Assembly (NCBI GenBank): GCA_022496185.1
Contig: WTXG01000005.1
Location: 620,001 to 684,000 of the forward strand
DNA: 64,000 nucleotides
Origin: Multifurca ochricompacta
Lineage: Eukaryota > Basidiomycota > Agaricomycetes > Russulales > Russulaceae
Reading direction: 5' to 3'
The stretch's first letter is position 1. Every line of letters begins with the position of its first letter. The notes beneath the pieces were generated by a model. The model was not told the DNA's origin and searched no databases. It worked only from the letters and a program-made list of their open reading frames with translations. Position numbers and translations under genes: made by a program. Shown here in pieces: positions 22,472-34,933 of this stretch.

Positions 22472-25271
22472 ATGGCCGACTCTCTTCGTCCCAGATTACA
22501 ATCTTTCGCTGGCTCGATTCTTTCTCATCGCATCTTCTTATACACCTTCGCTTCCACTCTTGCAGTATCAACGACTGTCATCAATGCCCTCCAAAATCAT
22601 AGCAACTTCTACTCAGTAGTCGTCTACTTATCAAAAAGTGGCGCGAGTGTTCTGGTTATTCCTTTCTATTTGTTCTCTGTACACTCGCCATCTCACTTTC
22701 ATTTGTTTCCCAGGTCCTTGCCAACTTCGGCCTGCTCTTGGCTTTGATGTGCGGTCGTCTATTTCAACATATATTTTTTGGCTCTTTGCGGGCAGTGGAA
22801 GTTGAGGTAAGGTGATGTTCGTGCTCTTGTCGTTCATAGTTCATACAAAGGCCTACCTACTCGCAGAGACTTTATGACCGCATGTGGTTCTTCGTCACCG
22901 AGTCACTCCTGGCATTCACCATTTTCAGAGACGAGTTTGACATTCCCCTCGCCGTCATGTTCGGATTTCTCTTGTTCGTTAAGTCATTTCATTGGCTTTT
23001 GGCAGACCGCATCGAATGGGTACACACAACTTTTTGTTTATCACCCTGTCTCAAACTTACTTTGAACAGATGAACCAGATGCCATATCCTGGTCCACCCA
23101 CCTTATTTCACATACGGATCACCGGGCTGTTTTTTTTGTTATGGATCACAAACATTGTGATGCTGGCCTTTGCCGCTGAGAGCATCTTTACCAACGGTGT
23201 TGGAGTTATTATTCTGTTCGCAAGCGAGGTTAGTGAGGCCAACCTATAATCCCACTCATTTTGCGATCATACGCCTTCCAGTACTCGATCCTTATGGCCA
23301 GCTTGGTTAATTCGAAAGCTAAATACATACTTTCTGCCATCGAATTTCATCGCGCGGCATCCCGCGGAGGAGAGAATGCACCACCATGGGAGGACAAAAG
23401 CATGTGGATTTTTTACGTCGATCTGATTACTGGTGTGTCTGCCCGTCCCAATCACGTGGACCCTATCTAATTCATACTATAGATTTCCTCAAGCTGTCCA
23501 CTTACCTTGGTTTCTTTGCAGTTATCGTCACATTTTATGGCGTTCCGTTGAACGTGGTTCGCGATGTGTATGTGACTGCCCGCTCGTTCATCACACGCCT
23601 ACGCGACCTCATTCGGTACCGCACCGCAACCCGAAACATGGATGAGCGCTATCCCAATGCTACCCAAGAGGAGATGTCCGCGATGACTGACCACACTTGC
23701 ATCATTTGTCGCGAAGAGATGATGCTCCAGGACCATTCTACTCCGGAGGCTGCTCCGCCAGGAACGACGGCGCCTATGAGAGAAGGCCCGAACATGACAC
23801 CAAAGAAACTTCCTTGTGGGCATATATTCCATTTCCACTGTCTCCGCTCGTGGCTTGAGCGGCAACAAAGTTGTCCTACTTGGTCAGTCCACCTGGTATT
23901 GCATGCCAACGCCAAGAGTTAATGCACTTATATAGTCGCCGGCCTGTTCTGGACACCACTCCAGCCCCCACAGCTGGCAGGGCGGGGCAAGCCAATGCCC
24001 CTCCAGGGGTAGCTGCTGCACCTCCAGGAATAGCGGCCCCCTTTGAACCCGCTGCCGATGGGCCGCAACCTCCAGTTGGGCACTTGGGTAACTTCTTTCG
24101 CAATATGCTCCGTGGCCCGCCGCCGCCTGCGCCGCCTCCTGCACCATATCCCGCAGTGCCACCTCAGCAATTTGCAGCCGGCGGTCCACCTCCCCCCCAC
24201 TACCCATGGGGTCCCGGCTTTGCGCATCCCCCTATGGGACCACACTACATACCGCCCCCCCCACAACTGCACCCACCGCCAGTTTTTCAGGGCTATTATG
24301 GCCCTGGCGGGGCATGGCAGCCGTGGGGTGACCGGCGGTGGGCAGGTGCAGCGACACAGCAGCAGCAAGGAGCGTATACCGCGCACACCGCTGCAGCTCC
24401 CGCTCCTAGTACTTCTGAGGAAGGGGTGCAGTCTTCCCGTCAGAATATACCTTCTGAGAATGAACACCCCAGCCGGCAGGATCAAGGGACTCCTTCAACA
24501 CCTCGAGATGCTGCCGCGCTTGCAGCTTTGCAGAGGCTGACCTCCGGTTCTCCCCACGGAGAAGTACCATCTACCACTTCTCAGACCTATCAGATAACGC
24601 GGACAACGCCCAGGCCATCTGTCTCATCGACTACAGCCACGCGAGCCACGTTGAACGAGCCACCTTCGTCAGTTCCTCCCCACCCAACGTCTACAACCCC
24701 ATTTCCCGCACCCGCTTCCACAGTTCCGAATAGGACTGTGAATGTACCCTCTCTGATCCCTATGTTCAGTCCTGTGTCCATCCCGCGCCCTGGCATCGCA
24801 CCACTTCCGAGCCCACCTATTGTCTACCGCACTGCGCCGCCTCGTCAGCCACCCCCAGCGCGTCCATTGGCTACGCTTCCGCCAACGCTGACTGATGCCC
24901 AGCTTGCCCAGTTGGATGTACTCACGCGTGAGGCAATTGACGAGCGGCTGCGAGTGCTTGAGGGAGTTTCGAGTGTGATGTATCGCTGTGTTGAGGAGCT
25001 CACACGCCTGCGCAGTGTTCTTCCTATGGCCGCCGCCGGGCCGATCGCAACAGCGACACAAGTTCAATCGCAGCCGGAGCAAGGTCCAATCGCGCGAGCG
25101 GCGGCGGCGCATGAGAGCGAAAATGCTCCGGTTCCAGAGCTCCGGCCCCTCAATTCTGATTCGAACTCGGACACGCAGTCGTCCGATGCGAAGCCAGGTT
25201 CTGACGCTGGCGGCGCTAGTTGCATTGAGGCAAACGGCGACGTAGCAGAGACCCCCACGTCCGCTAACTGA
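22472..25271 (+). CDS. HRD1: ERAD E3 ubiquitin ligase Hrd1/synoviolin
   Basis: Hrd1 is the ER-membrane RING ligase that ubiquitinates and retrotranslocates misfolded proteins. Exons 22472-22654, 22714-22806, 22867-23019, 23070-23228, 23282-23432, 23483-23882 and 23936-25271 give 824 residues. The N-terminal ~260 residues hold multiple membrane helices typical of Hrd1, including the conserved FTIFRDEFDIPL. A RING-H2 follows at about 317-375: CIICREEM, then LPCGHIFHFHCLRSWLERQ and CPTCRRPV, the last cysteine codon being completed across an intron. The C-terminal ~440 residues are Pro/Ala/Gln-rich and disordered, with a late helix (TDAQLAQLDVLTREAIDERL) like the Hrd1 substrate-ligase interface region. 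Confidence 0.95.
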
Positions 25272-26247
25272 GGTAGCTTCCCACTGGGCTCCTGTTTGCT
25301 GCTTTCTGTATCGTTGGACTTCTGTCCCCGTCTCCATATATTACCCTGTCGAGACTCGAAGATTCGTTGTATTCTAACCTGAGCAAGGTGGTAGTTCCTA
25401 TCGGTGTGGGAGTAATCTCAATCTCGTATCTCATTCGTCCTCACGCCCATTTAGGAGTTTGAAAATTTCACTATGAACTAGTTCTATGGATATGGAGAAG
25501 ACGAAGGGGACACTTCACGAAGTCCTGTTAGCTGATGGTTAGACAATACGAATACGACGTAAATATGGAGACGCTGTGAATATCAGCATCGGCAACATGT
25601 GAGTGGTTGGAGTGCCGGCCGCCGTTGCCTCACGGTCTTCAGCTCAGGATGGATTATACTGTACACAGTATTGTACTTCCATCCAGAAAGGAATAACGGG
25701 ATTCTTGACGTTGTGTTGAGGCTTCGTACGGCAGGCCTTCAACGCCACATATGAGAAGCAGAGATGCAGCCTCGGGTCTACGATGTTACGCGAAACGGCG
25801 CTGCGTTCAAAAGTCTGTGGCCTTGCCAGGGTTCTTCACTTTCGCCTTTTACACCCCCAGACAGCATGTAGGAACAAGGTGACAAAAGGGCCGCCATATG
25901 CAGTACTACCAGACAATCGTTCCTCAAGACACTAATGGGGTGACATGCCGAACGCTCGGGGGTTTCGTGAATCTGAAATCCAGCAGGTTCTGATGGCCGC
26001 TTACCCCAAGGGCTCATGTGAAATCATAGGGCTCAGGTCATCCCGATCCAATTGATTGTCGACGAATATAGTAGATACGGTGTCAACGAGCTATGAGGAT
26101 CAACTCCGAAGTAATTCTGTTCAAGCAAAGGAAGAGCCATAACTCGCGAAAAATGCGGAAACGTCTTTAAAGAAGACAATGAAGAGAAGGCCGCAGTCGA
26201 AGAGAAATGTGCAAGTGGACCGGCATCATCGAATGCCGCGCCAAAAG
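25272..26247. other. Intergenic region between convergent genes
   Basis: Nearly 1 kb lies between the ends of HRD1 and the YqeY/Aim41 gene. ORFs of up to 80 codons exist on the reverse strand (25778-26017, 26033-26251), but they lack motifs, convincing splice structure or composition bias. I see nothing I can support here. Confidence 0.5.
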
Positions 26248-27052
26248 TCAAGCTGAAAGTAAGGCCTCCACTCTACGTTTGACACAATCAGGGTCTACAG
26301 CAGTCCTATCTACCTTGGCATAAAATGCTTTAAAGACCCTTCCGACCGACTTGCGGGGGTCACCCTTTGTCTGGGGTACTTGTTCAGTAATAACATCTCG
26401 GAGAACGCGATCAACCTCCGCTTCGTTCAGAAGCGGGGGCAAAAATCTAGCAAGGAAATCTGCTTCCTGTTGTTCCTTCCTAGCAAGATCCGAACGAGAC
26501 GCCTGATTGAACTGAGCGGCGGAGTCAAGCTGCGCCAAAGGGCGAGATGTAAGATAATAAAACAGGTTGAGTTGAAGAGTCAGAGGGCGTACACGGCGAG
26601 TACAAGCTTTGCGAATAATGGCCGTTATGGCTGAAGAGTCTATTTTTTCGCCATTTGAGACCTTGTCCGCGGAGTATACTTCCGATAAAACGGACTGAAT
26701 ACGACGAACGGAATGGCATGCACCAAGTTCAATTAGTCCAGAGAGTTGGACCAGGAGGTTACGATACATACACGGATTGTCGTGGAGGTCAGACTATCCT
26801 TAGCCTGGGAGCGCGCCATAAGTTATCTAGGGGGATCTCGCAAAATACTAAAGCTCCCAACCTTCAAGGAAATTTTTAGCTCCCCTAAGAGGCGAGTACG
26901 CAAGTCTACTCTTCGCACATTAGTGACCATGACGACGCTTCATCACTGTCATAATCACCAAGAGATAGGTTAACTGTCGAAAAGCGTGCTGAATGTAAGA
27001 GCCATAGTCGTGAGCGAGTGGGAGTATTAACGAAAGGAAATAACCTGGACAT
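26248..27052 (-). CDS. Mitochondrial GatB/YqeY-domain protein (Aim41-like)
   Basis: This is a small YqeY-domain protein, the fold shared with the tail of GatB and thought to act on tRNA-linked amidotransferase chemistry. The yeast homologue Aim41 is mitochondrial. Exons on the reverse strand are 27052-26959, 26908-26862, 26804-26772 and 26694-26248 (206 aa). The N-terminus is Arg/Ser-rich with no acidic residues over ~30 positions, a likely mitochondrial presequence. The domain begins LRTRLLGELKISLKAKDSLT and STTIRSVLSEVYSADK, then AITAIIRKACTRR and a C-terminal KAFYAKVDR. I see no frame problem. Confidence 0.9.
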
Positions 27053-27135
27053 CTTGTTATGGGTATGGATGGAATGGAAAACAAAGTGAAACGTGACCCC
27101 TGGTTGAAGACGATATAACCTTAACCCCATTCCAT

Positions 27136-27142
27136 CCTCACA

Positions 27143-27179
<37 letters not shown>

Positions 27180-27182
27180 CCG
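27136..27182. repeat. CTCACT tandem repeat
   Basis: About seven imperfect copies of CTCACT/CACTCT form a pyrimidine-rich tract upstream of the queuosine-salvage gene. It may be promoter sequence or a simple repeat. Confidence 0.7.
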
Positions 27183-27533
27183 CACCCTCACCTCCTCTTC
27201 TTTTAAAAATCTCCACGTTTATAGTGTACAGTACCAAGTTCCCTGTGTGTTGGGAAAATAAATCGCGGTATCATAAGATATTAATCATATTTTCCTCATC
27301 TTCATCTTTATCTTATCCTTATCCATCTTTCTTGTGTCCCTTTTGGATATTCCATTGTCCACTAGTACTTCACCTCGAAGATCTGGCAATTAAATTGACA
27401 TTCAATCCACAGATTCAATCGCTTTGCACCATAAAGTAAATGATCTACCCGGTAAATCCCCGCACAATCTTATAATTGGACATCGCACGCCCACATCTCT
27501 ATTACATCTATCACCCCAGCTTTTCTACCATCC

Positions 27534-29375
27534 ATGTCCTTCCGCATTCCCCCACTCCCACCTTCGGGGCGCTTCGTACAATACGTTCGAGAATCTTCGC
27601 GGGCTCTCGCTCAAGCCGAAACCATAACGGTGAGTGCCCACACATCTACCCGGTTCCCAATTTCCGCCTTCGTGTGTCCAGGTACCACACGACTGGCCCC
27701 GTTTTGTATACGCGTGATGCACGCCGCAGTCTCCAATTACAAATTTCTCTCTGAATCTCAGCACACCAAGGGAGGTTCGCTCTTCTTTCGGGAATGCTCG
27801 CACTTTCCCCGTTGCCTGCTCCCCCGCCAAGTGGTTCAGAGTCCTTGGTTAATTACACCATGCTTGGTTTGACGTGGGCGCCACTGCGAAATTTCGGTGT
27901 CGGTCGGGTGTTGCTTCTATCTCGTTGGCAATTTTTGCGCTGCTGTCCTCCATTGGAAAATGGACTACGCCAGACAGACTGTAGTTCGTGGCACCCTCAG
28001 CGCCAGTTCTTCTCTTACTTACCTTTATGGATTGTTGTGCCCAAACCTCTTGCAAGAGTGCTAACACCCTCATTGTATCTTCTAGATTTCGGACACAAAC
28101 ATCGAGCGCTTGCTGCTTTCTTCAGCGTTCACAGATACCTATCATCGTATTTCTGCCACCTCACACGGTCTTGCGTTGCCGCTTAATTTTCCCTCGCCGC
28201 TCTCGGAGTTGAACCTTCTATCCATTCTCGCGCTTCTAAACATCGCATCCGGTTATCGTGTCCACCTTCACCGGGAGACAGGGAGAGGGGCGTGGGATTC
28301 TATTCGCGCCTTTGTCTATGGACTCTATCTAAGCTCCGCAGCGGATGATGAGGGTGATTTCTTGGGCGCCAGGGGAATGCAAACTCTCAGCGAAGTCAAG
28401 ATAGCGGAGCTCTTGGGTGTGAGCCTTTACATTGAGCGGCAGCATGAGGGTATTCAAGGTCTCACGGTCGGCCAAGTTGGTGGTCCCGGGTGGGAGCTTG
28501 TTCAGCTCTTGAGAACGCTCCTCAACGAGACAGGGAAAATCCTTGTCAACGGGGGGTATCCAAATCTCGGTAGTTTCGTTGCGGAAGCTTTGAAGGAAGG
28601 CGAAAGGGCTGCGCGAGAAAAGTGCGACCCAACCATCGCCGCGGACATAGTTCTTGAACGGGTGAGATGCCGTCGGTTTAGCAGCGGATAAAGCGATGTG
28701 CCTGCCGACTGATATATATGACTTCCAGCTCGTGCGTGCCATTCCTGGCTTCCAGGACATGAGTATGGTCAACAACCAGCGTGTGTACTTTAATCATATG
28801 GGCGGGTTTTTCGTTCACGCCCATGTTCCATCCTCACAGCGATCTACTGTTTCAAGAAGGCGCTCTTCTTGATCAATGGGATCAATATCAGATTCGGTGC
28901 AAAGGATCCTCCGCCTTTTCCCGTTCCACAGACCTCACAACTACCAATTTTTGCTGACAACGTGTTACCCTCGATCCTGATTCACCTTGGCGTCATCGAC
29001 CTTTCCACCACCGCTCCAACGCTTGCGAAGTTTTTTCCCGGGGCAGGTACCGACTCCACGCTTTCGGTACTATTCGCGGCTTCTCCCAAACCCCCACAGG
29101 CACTCATACCGACTCCCCGTGTAGCAAAGGTGGTGCCCGTCGACGGCCCCGTACTTACGGCAGCACAATCCTACGTTCTGCGTGCAGCAGCAATTGAGGC
29201 ATGTGAGCGCATAGTCGCACGTGCTCATACCATGAGCACGGCGGGGTGTGGAGCGCCATGGCTCAAGGATATCACACTACCAGATCTCGACAATTGGCTC
29301 TGGGCCATTGCGAAAGACCGCCCCGACTATCGCGCGCTACCACGTTTCGTTTTACGGAATACCTACTTCTTTTGA
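27534..29375 (+). CDS. Queuosine-salvage family protein (DUF2419)
   Basis: Members of this family (Qng1) release queuine from queuosine nucleotide so that eukaryotes can reuse it for tRNA. Exons 27534-27629, 28086-28661, 28729-28780 and 28840-29375 give 419 residues. The sequence follows the family: LNLLSILALLNIASGYRVHL, then GRGAWDSIRAFVYGLY, GGPGWELV, NGGYPNLGSFVAEALKEG, RLVRAIPGFQDM, YCFKKALFLI and the late FADNVLPSILIHLGVIDLS. It ends in RFVLRNTYFF. The first intron is 456 nt, far longer than the ~55 nt norm, but its removal joins TIT to ISDTNIERLLLS as expected. The glycosylase role is from the family, not shown here. Confidence 0.82.
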
Positions 29376-29993
29376 GTGAGAGCCTCAGCTGGTGGTTCTG
29401 ATTTGCCTTTTGTCCTCACCTCAATTTTTTTTCTTTGCCGGCCGCCAAGGTTTTGTGCCCTCTTGCTTGTAATTAGTACGCGCGGGACTCCTAGCACCCT
29501 TTTTGCCGCGACACCCTTAGCGCCCATTCTCGTGGACGTGGATTATTCCTGGCCAGGTAGGCTTTAACAGAGTCCCGGCGCCTCTAGCGTTCAGCATATA
29601 CTGCAAAATTTACAAAAAGGGCGCCTATCATCCGCCCATTCATAGTAAAGATTCCCGGAACCCGGAGAACAAAGAGATGACAGTTCTATGTGATTGCGTT
29701 CTCGTACAATAAAGGGTCATATATATGTGACATAACGAACAACTGAGATGAGACAACAACTAAGACCATGACCTATGAAAAGCATAGACATGACTGAACG
29801 CAGGCGAAAAAGAAAAGGGAGGTTTTTAAAAGCCCGGCAGCGAAGACAAAATAAAATAAAACATAGTGTGGATGCGGGCCGCCGAGGCCGGAAAGAACCG
29901 CAAATGACCAGGAAGTTGCTATTGTCCACAGTGAAATGGACCGAATGGCCTGAAACATCTCAGGACCTGACACCCTGCGCACCCTATCCGTCG
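29376..29993. other. Intergenic, convergent 3' ends
   Basis: This 0.6 kb lies between the ends of the queuosine-salvage and NAD kinase genes. It is rich in A/T at 29700-29870 and probably holds both 3' UTRs. I see no gene. Confidence 0.55.
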
Positions 29994-32941
29994 TTAAGGG
30001 TCGTTGTCGCTCGAGTTACTATCGCTCTCATCTTGCCCCCAGACTGCAAACGCGCGAGGATGTTGATGCGAATGGATGGTTGGAGCAGCGGGGGAGTGCG
30101 AGCGCAAACGCCGTCCTTGCACTGAAGCCGTTGGGGTGCAAACGTCGCCCACCCCGCCCTCGTTCGGATTGATGTCGTCACCCGTTCTGCCTGGTATGCT
30201 TGCCGCCCATTGTACATGACCATGACGTGGCGGTACCGGTGCAAAGCGGCTCGGGGAGTCAACACCGGACCGAATGCCAGAACGGGAGCGCGATGTGCCC
30301 GCGCTTTGGCGTGTGCGTCTGGACTCATACCCATGATCGCTTCTGCAGCACGCGATGCCGCGGCGGAGGGCGAGTTTGACGGGGAAGAGCGGAAACTCGA
30401 GTCGACGCCATTGCCAGCGGCGGGTGCGATGTCGCTATTCTCCGATGAAGGTCATCAATATCAAACTTTTCCTCTTCCTCCTCTTCATCTGATACCTCAT
30501 CTTCTTCATCAGAAATCCCTTGACCTACAGAAGTCGCGAGAGGACGGGAAGGGTTCTTGAGATCACGGGGTTTGCGCTCTTCCTTGGTGGGTCCTTCCTC
30601 TACGACGACGAATGATTTTTGCCGCTCGCGTTCATTCCACTTCAAAGTGCGGGAAATTGCGTGGAACCAATCTGTTGATTGCTTATCGGCGCAAACAGTT
30701 GGGAACGGGAACTTGCTCGCTGTGACCTTGATGTGGTCACCCTCTGTCACCAACACTGGGTCAGCAGGCGCTGGCAGGAGGGCACAGTATACGTACGTTT
30801 GAGCTCCACACGTCCACGACCGTCGAAAGACGCCCATGCGGTGCTACGGGAATTGAAGGGAACACATACCCGCACCTCCATGCTGTCGGGTAGCAACATG
30901 GGCCGGAAGGAGAGTGTATGTGGCGCGATGGGGGTGATCAGGATGGCAGGAATTTCTGGATGAACGAGCGAACCTCCAGCTGACAGCTGAACAGAGGGTC
31001 AGCTGCATGGGTCACGGGCGGTAAAATGGTACGTACAGAATACGCCGTAGAGCCGGTCGGTGTGGAAATTGTAAGCCCGTCGCCTTGTACGGTTGTCATG
31101 TGGTGCTCGTCGCCTACGCGGGCGTCAGTGCGAGGTGGTTTTCGAATGGAACCTGCTCACCGAATAGTTCTAGCATGCTGACATATGGACTCGGCCCGCG
31201 ATCAATAACGAGGTCGTTCAGCACCTCAAAGGACTCGACTGGGCGGGTCGTAAAACACATAATTTCCTTATCCTTCCCACAACGCCCGCCAGCGGCTATC
31301 TGATCTGCGTGGTAGCCACACTCGAGGGCTTCCCATCCGCCTTTTTCCAGGTTGCGCATCATAATTTCGCCCGTTTCGGCCTTTTTTACCGCCTTGCGAC
31401 GGCCTCTACCCGATTCGTGTTTAACAGCTCGATACACCGTACATGTGAAGCGCATGCGCAGATTGACGCGAATGCCTGACTCCAGCGCGCTGTCCAAGGT
31501 CGCTTGATAATCCGCAAAATCAAAATTGGTAAGGAAGCCAAGGGATCCGAGAGCAAAGGAGAGGACAGGTGGGACTATTCGCTGGAAAAGCCATGAAGTG
31601 AAGAGTACAGTGCCATCGCCACCCAACTACCATCACAAACTCTTAGTAAGGGACGTGGGCCTGAGGGCATCGAAAGGCGTACTGTGATAACAAAATCGAA
31701 AAGGTGCGGGCTGCGACTGCACATATCTGCAGACCAATAGCGCAGCTGACCGTCCTCGTGCGTCGGGTCATCCCTTGAGTTGGAAGGCGCGGACATACTC
31801 GAAACTGAATTAGAACTTGACGAACGACGGCGGGGGAATGGGATGAAAAGCTCCGGGTGATCGCGCTCGAGCCCAGCAGCGTCGAACCGGCGCGAGGTTC
31901 TTAGCTGATGATCGACGTAACTAGTACGTACACGTCAACCCCCCACACAGGTGGGCGCGCAGACGGCGGGACAGGACGCACACGACAAGACCGCGGCCAT
32001 TATACCTTGGCTTCTTCATGAGGTAAAGCGCAAGAGCACGCGTGAGCGCGATGAGGCGATTGTCGCGCGCCTTGGTGACGATCAATACGTTCTGAATATT
32101 GGATCTGATACGTGCACGGCCTAGATGGGATTGTTTAGTGAAATAAGGAGAAAGGAGTAGTAGAGGATGAGGGAACGTACCGAGCTGTTTGCTCATCTCC
32201 CGCACACCAACGGCCGTTTCCGCGAGCTGTTTCGTCAAGCTTCCGCTGCTCTCGTCGTCATCATAGTCGTAGTCACTGGTATCAAGCACATTTTCCACCT
32301 TGTCACCTTCGTGTGGAATGGGGATGACCTGCCCATTGTCAAGCTTACGATAACGACGTGGGGGAGTCTTGTGCAAGTCACGGGGGCTGGTTGCAGAGCT
32401 GGGGCTACGTCGATGCGGGTAGGAGGTCATTGCTTGTCTTGAGCCACTCGGTGAAGGACGCGCCTTTATCGAGGTTGGAATGTACAAAACACGGCGAAGT
32501 CATTGGACTTTGGGCATGTGTATGGGAACGAGGTAGAGGCGCAGGGGTGGCCGAGTCAGGCGATGTTGCCAATGTTTGGTTGGTAAGAATATGGTCAGTG
32601 GAGGTGATTATTGGGATCTTGTTGTGTAAGTGGTGAGTGGAGTCGTTCAGATGCTGGTTGGAATGGCCGTTGACAACGGGACCGCCAGAAATCGATTGGA
32701 GCGTTGTTGGACGGGTGGAAATTTTGTTAGGAATCAAAATTTGTGGGGAATGACTTTCAAGAAGGATATCCGGCCTGAAGTCGTGAGTAGTGTGAGAGAT
32801 CTGGAGGTTCGAAGGGCGGCTGGCGCTGCGAGAGAGGGATGGGCGAATGATTGACTCGGAGGCAGGTTCGGAAGTCATGGGTGTTGACGGTGGAGTGGAG
32901 AAGACGTCAATGTCGGGAGAAAAAGGGACAGGTGCAAGCAT
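29994..32941 (-). CDS. NAD kinase (ATP-NAD kinase family)
   Basis: NAD kinase phosphorylates NAD(H) to NADP(H). Exons on the reverse strand are 32941-32448, 32404-32181, 32120-31982, 31920-31683, 31626-31161, 31113-31037, 30986-30797, 30743-30407 and 30342-29994; all phases close (837 aa). The GGDGT nucleotide motif is at about 366, made by joining two exons. It is followed by [14 protein letters not shown], the second motif [20 protein letters not shown], and ASFDGRG. The N-terminal ~300 residues are disordered with [20 protein letters not shown] just before the catalytic part. The C-terminal ~150 are Ser/Arg/Asp-rich and end [18 protein letters not shown]. The last intron (donor GTCGAC) and the first acceptor are the least certain; other C-termini are possible. 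Confidence 0.93.
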
Positions 32942-33044
32942 GGGGGGGGGGAGGAAGAAGAGGTGAGTGACTGTGAGAGGAGAGGAGAGGAGAGGAGAGT
33001 TAGCCTGCTTTGCTTTGTATAAACCACTGCTGATTGATTGACGC

Positions 33045-33073
33045 CATTGTCGTCGTCGTCGTCGTCGTCGTCG
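33045..33073. repeat. GTC trinucleotide repeat
   Basis: About nine tandem GTC units lie upstream of the NAD kinase gene, next to a GGAGA repeat at 32978-32998. I see no coding use. Confidence 0.8.
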
Positions 33074-33246
33074 AGTTACCTATCAATATCACATCAAATA
33101 CACTACCAACTATCAATTATTTCAGAATTCTCACTCATCCATCCATCATTCTCATTTTTTTTCATTTCATTCGATTTCCTTTGTTTTTTTTTGTCCGTTC
33201 TCCAGTTTGGTCACCTGACCTGACATCCCCCATCTTCATCCTCAGC

Positions 33247-34162
33247 TCACCTTACTCTCCCACACCGCTGACATCCCTAAAGTGGTAATCTTGTCACACG
33301 ACTGTGATTTGTAATAATATTTATTTTAAAAAGGAAAGTTATTGTTGATCAACAAAAGATCATTACAAATCAAAGTCATGTGACATGTAGATTCACTAAT
33401 AGCGAAAGACTGGCTCTTGGGTCATGCGACGACCTCACCTCCCTCACCTTCCCTCACGCACTCCGCCACTGCCCCCTCTACTCCGACCATCGACAGGATC
33501 TCCAATTCTGCTGACTGGGCTCTGGCACTTGACCTGCCTCCATGACACAAACTCTTCACTTGCAAACCTTACATTGAGGATTTGCTCACCTTTATCCAGG
33601 ACATGTGGGCCTTCACAAGGCCTCCTTTGGTGAGATGACCTCGTGAGCTGGATTAGGTCTGATACACACTGTCTCTCTTGTTTCCCTCTACCAAGAGGTT
33701 TCACACATGGTGGTTCCTACCGTTCTCTCATGTTCACAACAGTAGTTACTATGTACTAGTAGTAGCTGTGTGATTTGGGCAAGGCCCTGAAGCATGAATA
33801 AAATCAATTTCCAAAAAAAAAAACGTAATAGTGAAAATGCTTAACATCCTCCCTCCTCCTGTCCATGCAATGGACAATAACACTCCTGCTACAAAAAAAT
33901 GTTCCAAGGCATGGTGTAAAAATCTTGTAAAATAGTTAGACATAGAGTAGTGAGAACGCGCGAGAACACCAAAGTTGCTATCTAATCCTTATCTGATCTT
34001 ATTCCAACTGATTTGTAATGATATTTATTTTGTTGATAACCTTTCCTTATTAAAATAAATAGTATTATAAATCACAATCGTGTGACCAGATTACCACTTT
34101 AAGGATGTCGTGCGACAATATTACCACTTTAGGGATGTCAGCGGTGGGGGAGAGTAAGGTGA
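33247..34162. mobile_element. MITE-like inverted-repeat element (~0.9 kb, no transposase)
   Basis: The left end reads TCACCTTACTCTCCC, then ACACCGCTGACATCCCTAAA and GTGGTAAT. The right end, read on the other strand, is nearly the same, with a perfect 22-base core from CTGACATCC to GTGGTAAT. Homology continues inward through a TTTGTAAT..ATTTATTTT segment, so the inverted arms are ~100-130 bp. The interior is AT-rich with no transposase. The right arm carries two copies of a ~31-base unit where the left has one. I cannot see a clear target-site duplication. By structure it is a non-autonomous DNA transposon; the superfamily is unknown. Confidence 0.75.
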
Positions 34163-34933
34163 CTTCTCCATTACACGAAAAGAGTGCGAGCTACGTGAAT
34201 GTTGACTTTCTTCGCTCCCCACTCCGGACTGGACTCAAACAGGCTTAGTGTCATCTACGATCTTGGTTGTACCATCTCACTCACTTTCTTTGAACCAGCT
34301 AGCGGATGTGACCCTAAATCCCCAAGGATGCCAGCAGTGACAGCTCTATGATTATATTCTGTGCGTCGGCAATGTCGCTACCACCGCGCCGCCTTCTCAG
34401 TCATATCATTCATTTTACGGGATTGGAAAAGCCCGCCAGATAAAGGGCCTAGGTTCCTCGTGATTCTCGGGATTGAATTGTTGCCAATTCTTAAGTTGGT
34501 ATTATGACCATCTTTCCATTCAACTCTGAACAGGACTGCCGCTCCTACTTAGTTTACTATGGTTCGGACCCAAAGCCTTTGGTTCTCTTTCGGTCTTCCG
34601 GTCATTATTCATTATCCATGACCGGAACCCTCAACCACTCCCTTTCCTCAAGAATGATGCATGCATCTGCCATGGCGGAGTAAGACGTCATTTAAACCCT
34701 CATTACTCTTGTTGTTAGACGTAGTCCATCAGCCCACCACGAATAATCACATGTTGCCTCCGTACTTCACGTCTTCCGCTCTTTCACGACAGCATATTGA
34801 TACATATTGATACTGGCGCTATCTCGCAGTATAATTACCTCAACCCACTACACCAGACACCCATCATCTTGAGCCCCTCACCTCTTCCCCAAACCTCGAT
34901 CTCTAACTTCAACTCGTCGTTGCCTACAAAGAA
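34163..34933. other. Intergenic sequence right of the MITE-like element
   Basis: I see no gene or tRNA fold here. It presumably includes the promoter of the small gene at 34934. Confidence 0.4.

Noticed and set aside
24669..25337. Long reverse-strand ORF (222 codons) under the HRD1 tail
   Set aside because: It mirrors the Pro/Ala/Gln-rich coding strand and has Arg/Trp/Gly-biased composition typical of antisense shadows.
27136..27182. Direct repeats resembling a CRISPR array
   Set aside because: Units are 6 bp with no spacers, in a eukaryotic genome; a simple sequence repeat.
27794..28186. 130-codon forward ORF within the queuosine-salvage gene
   Set aside because: It overlaps the long intron and the next exon in the wrong frame, with no family sequence.
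29994..30410. Apparent frameshift in the NAD kinase C-terminus
   Set aside because: An intron 30406-30343 (GTCGAC to CTGCAG) joins the frames with exact phase and gives a plausible acidic end, so no base change is needed.
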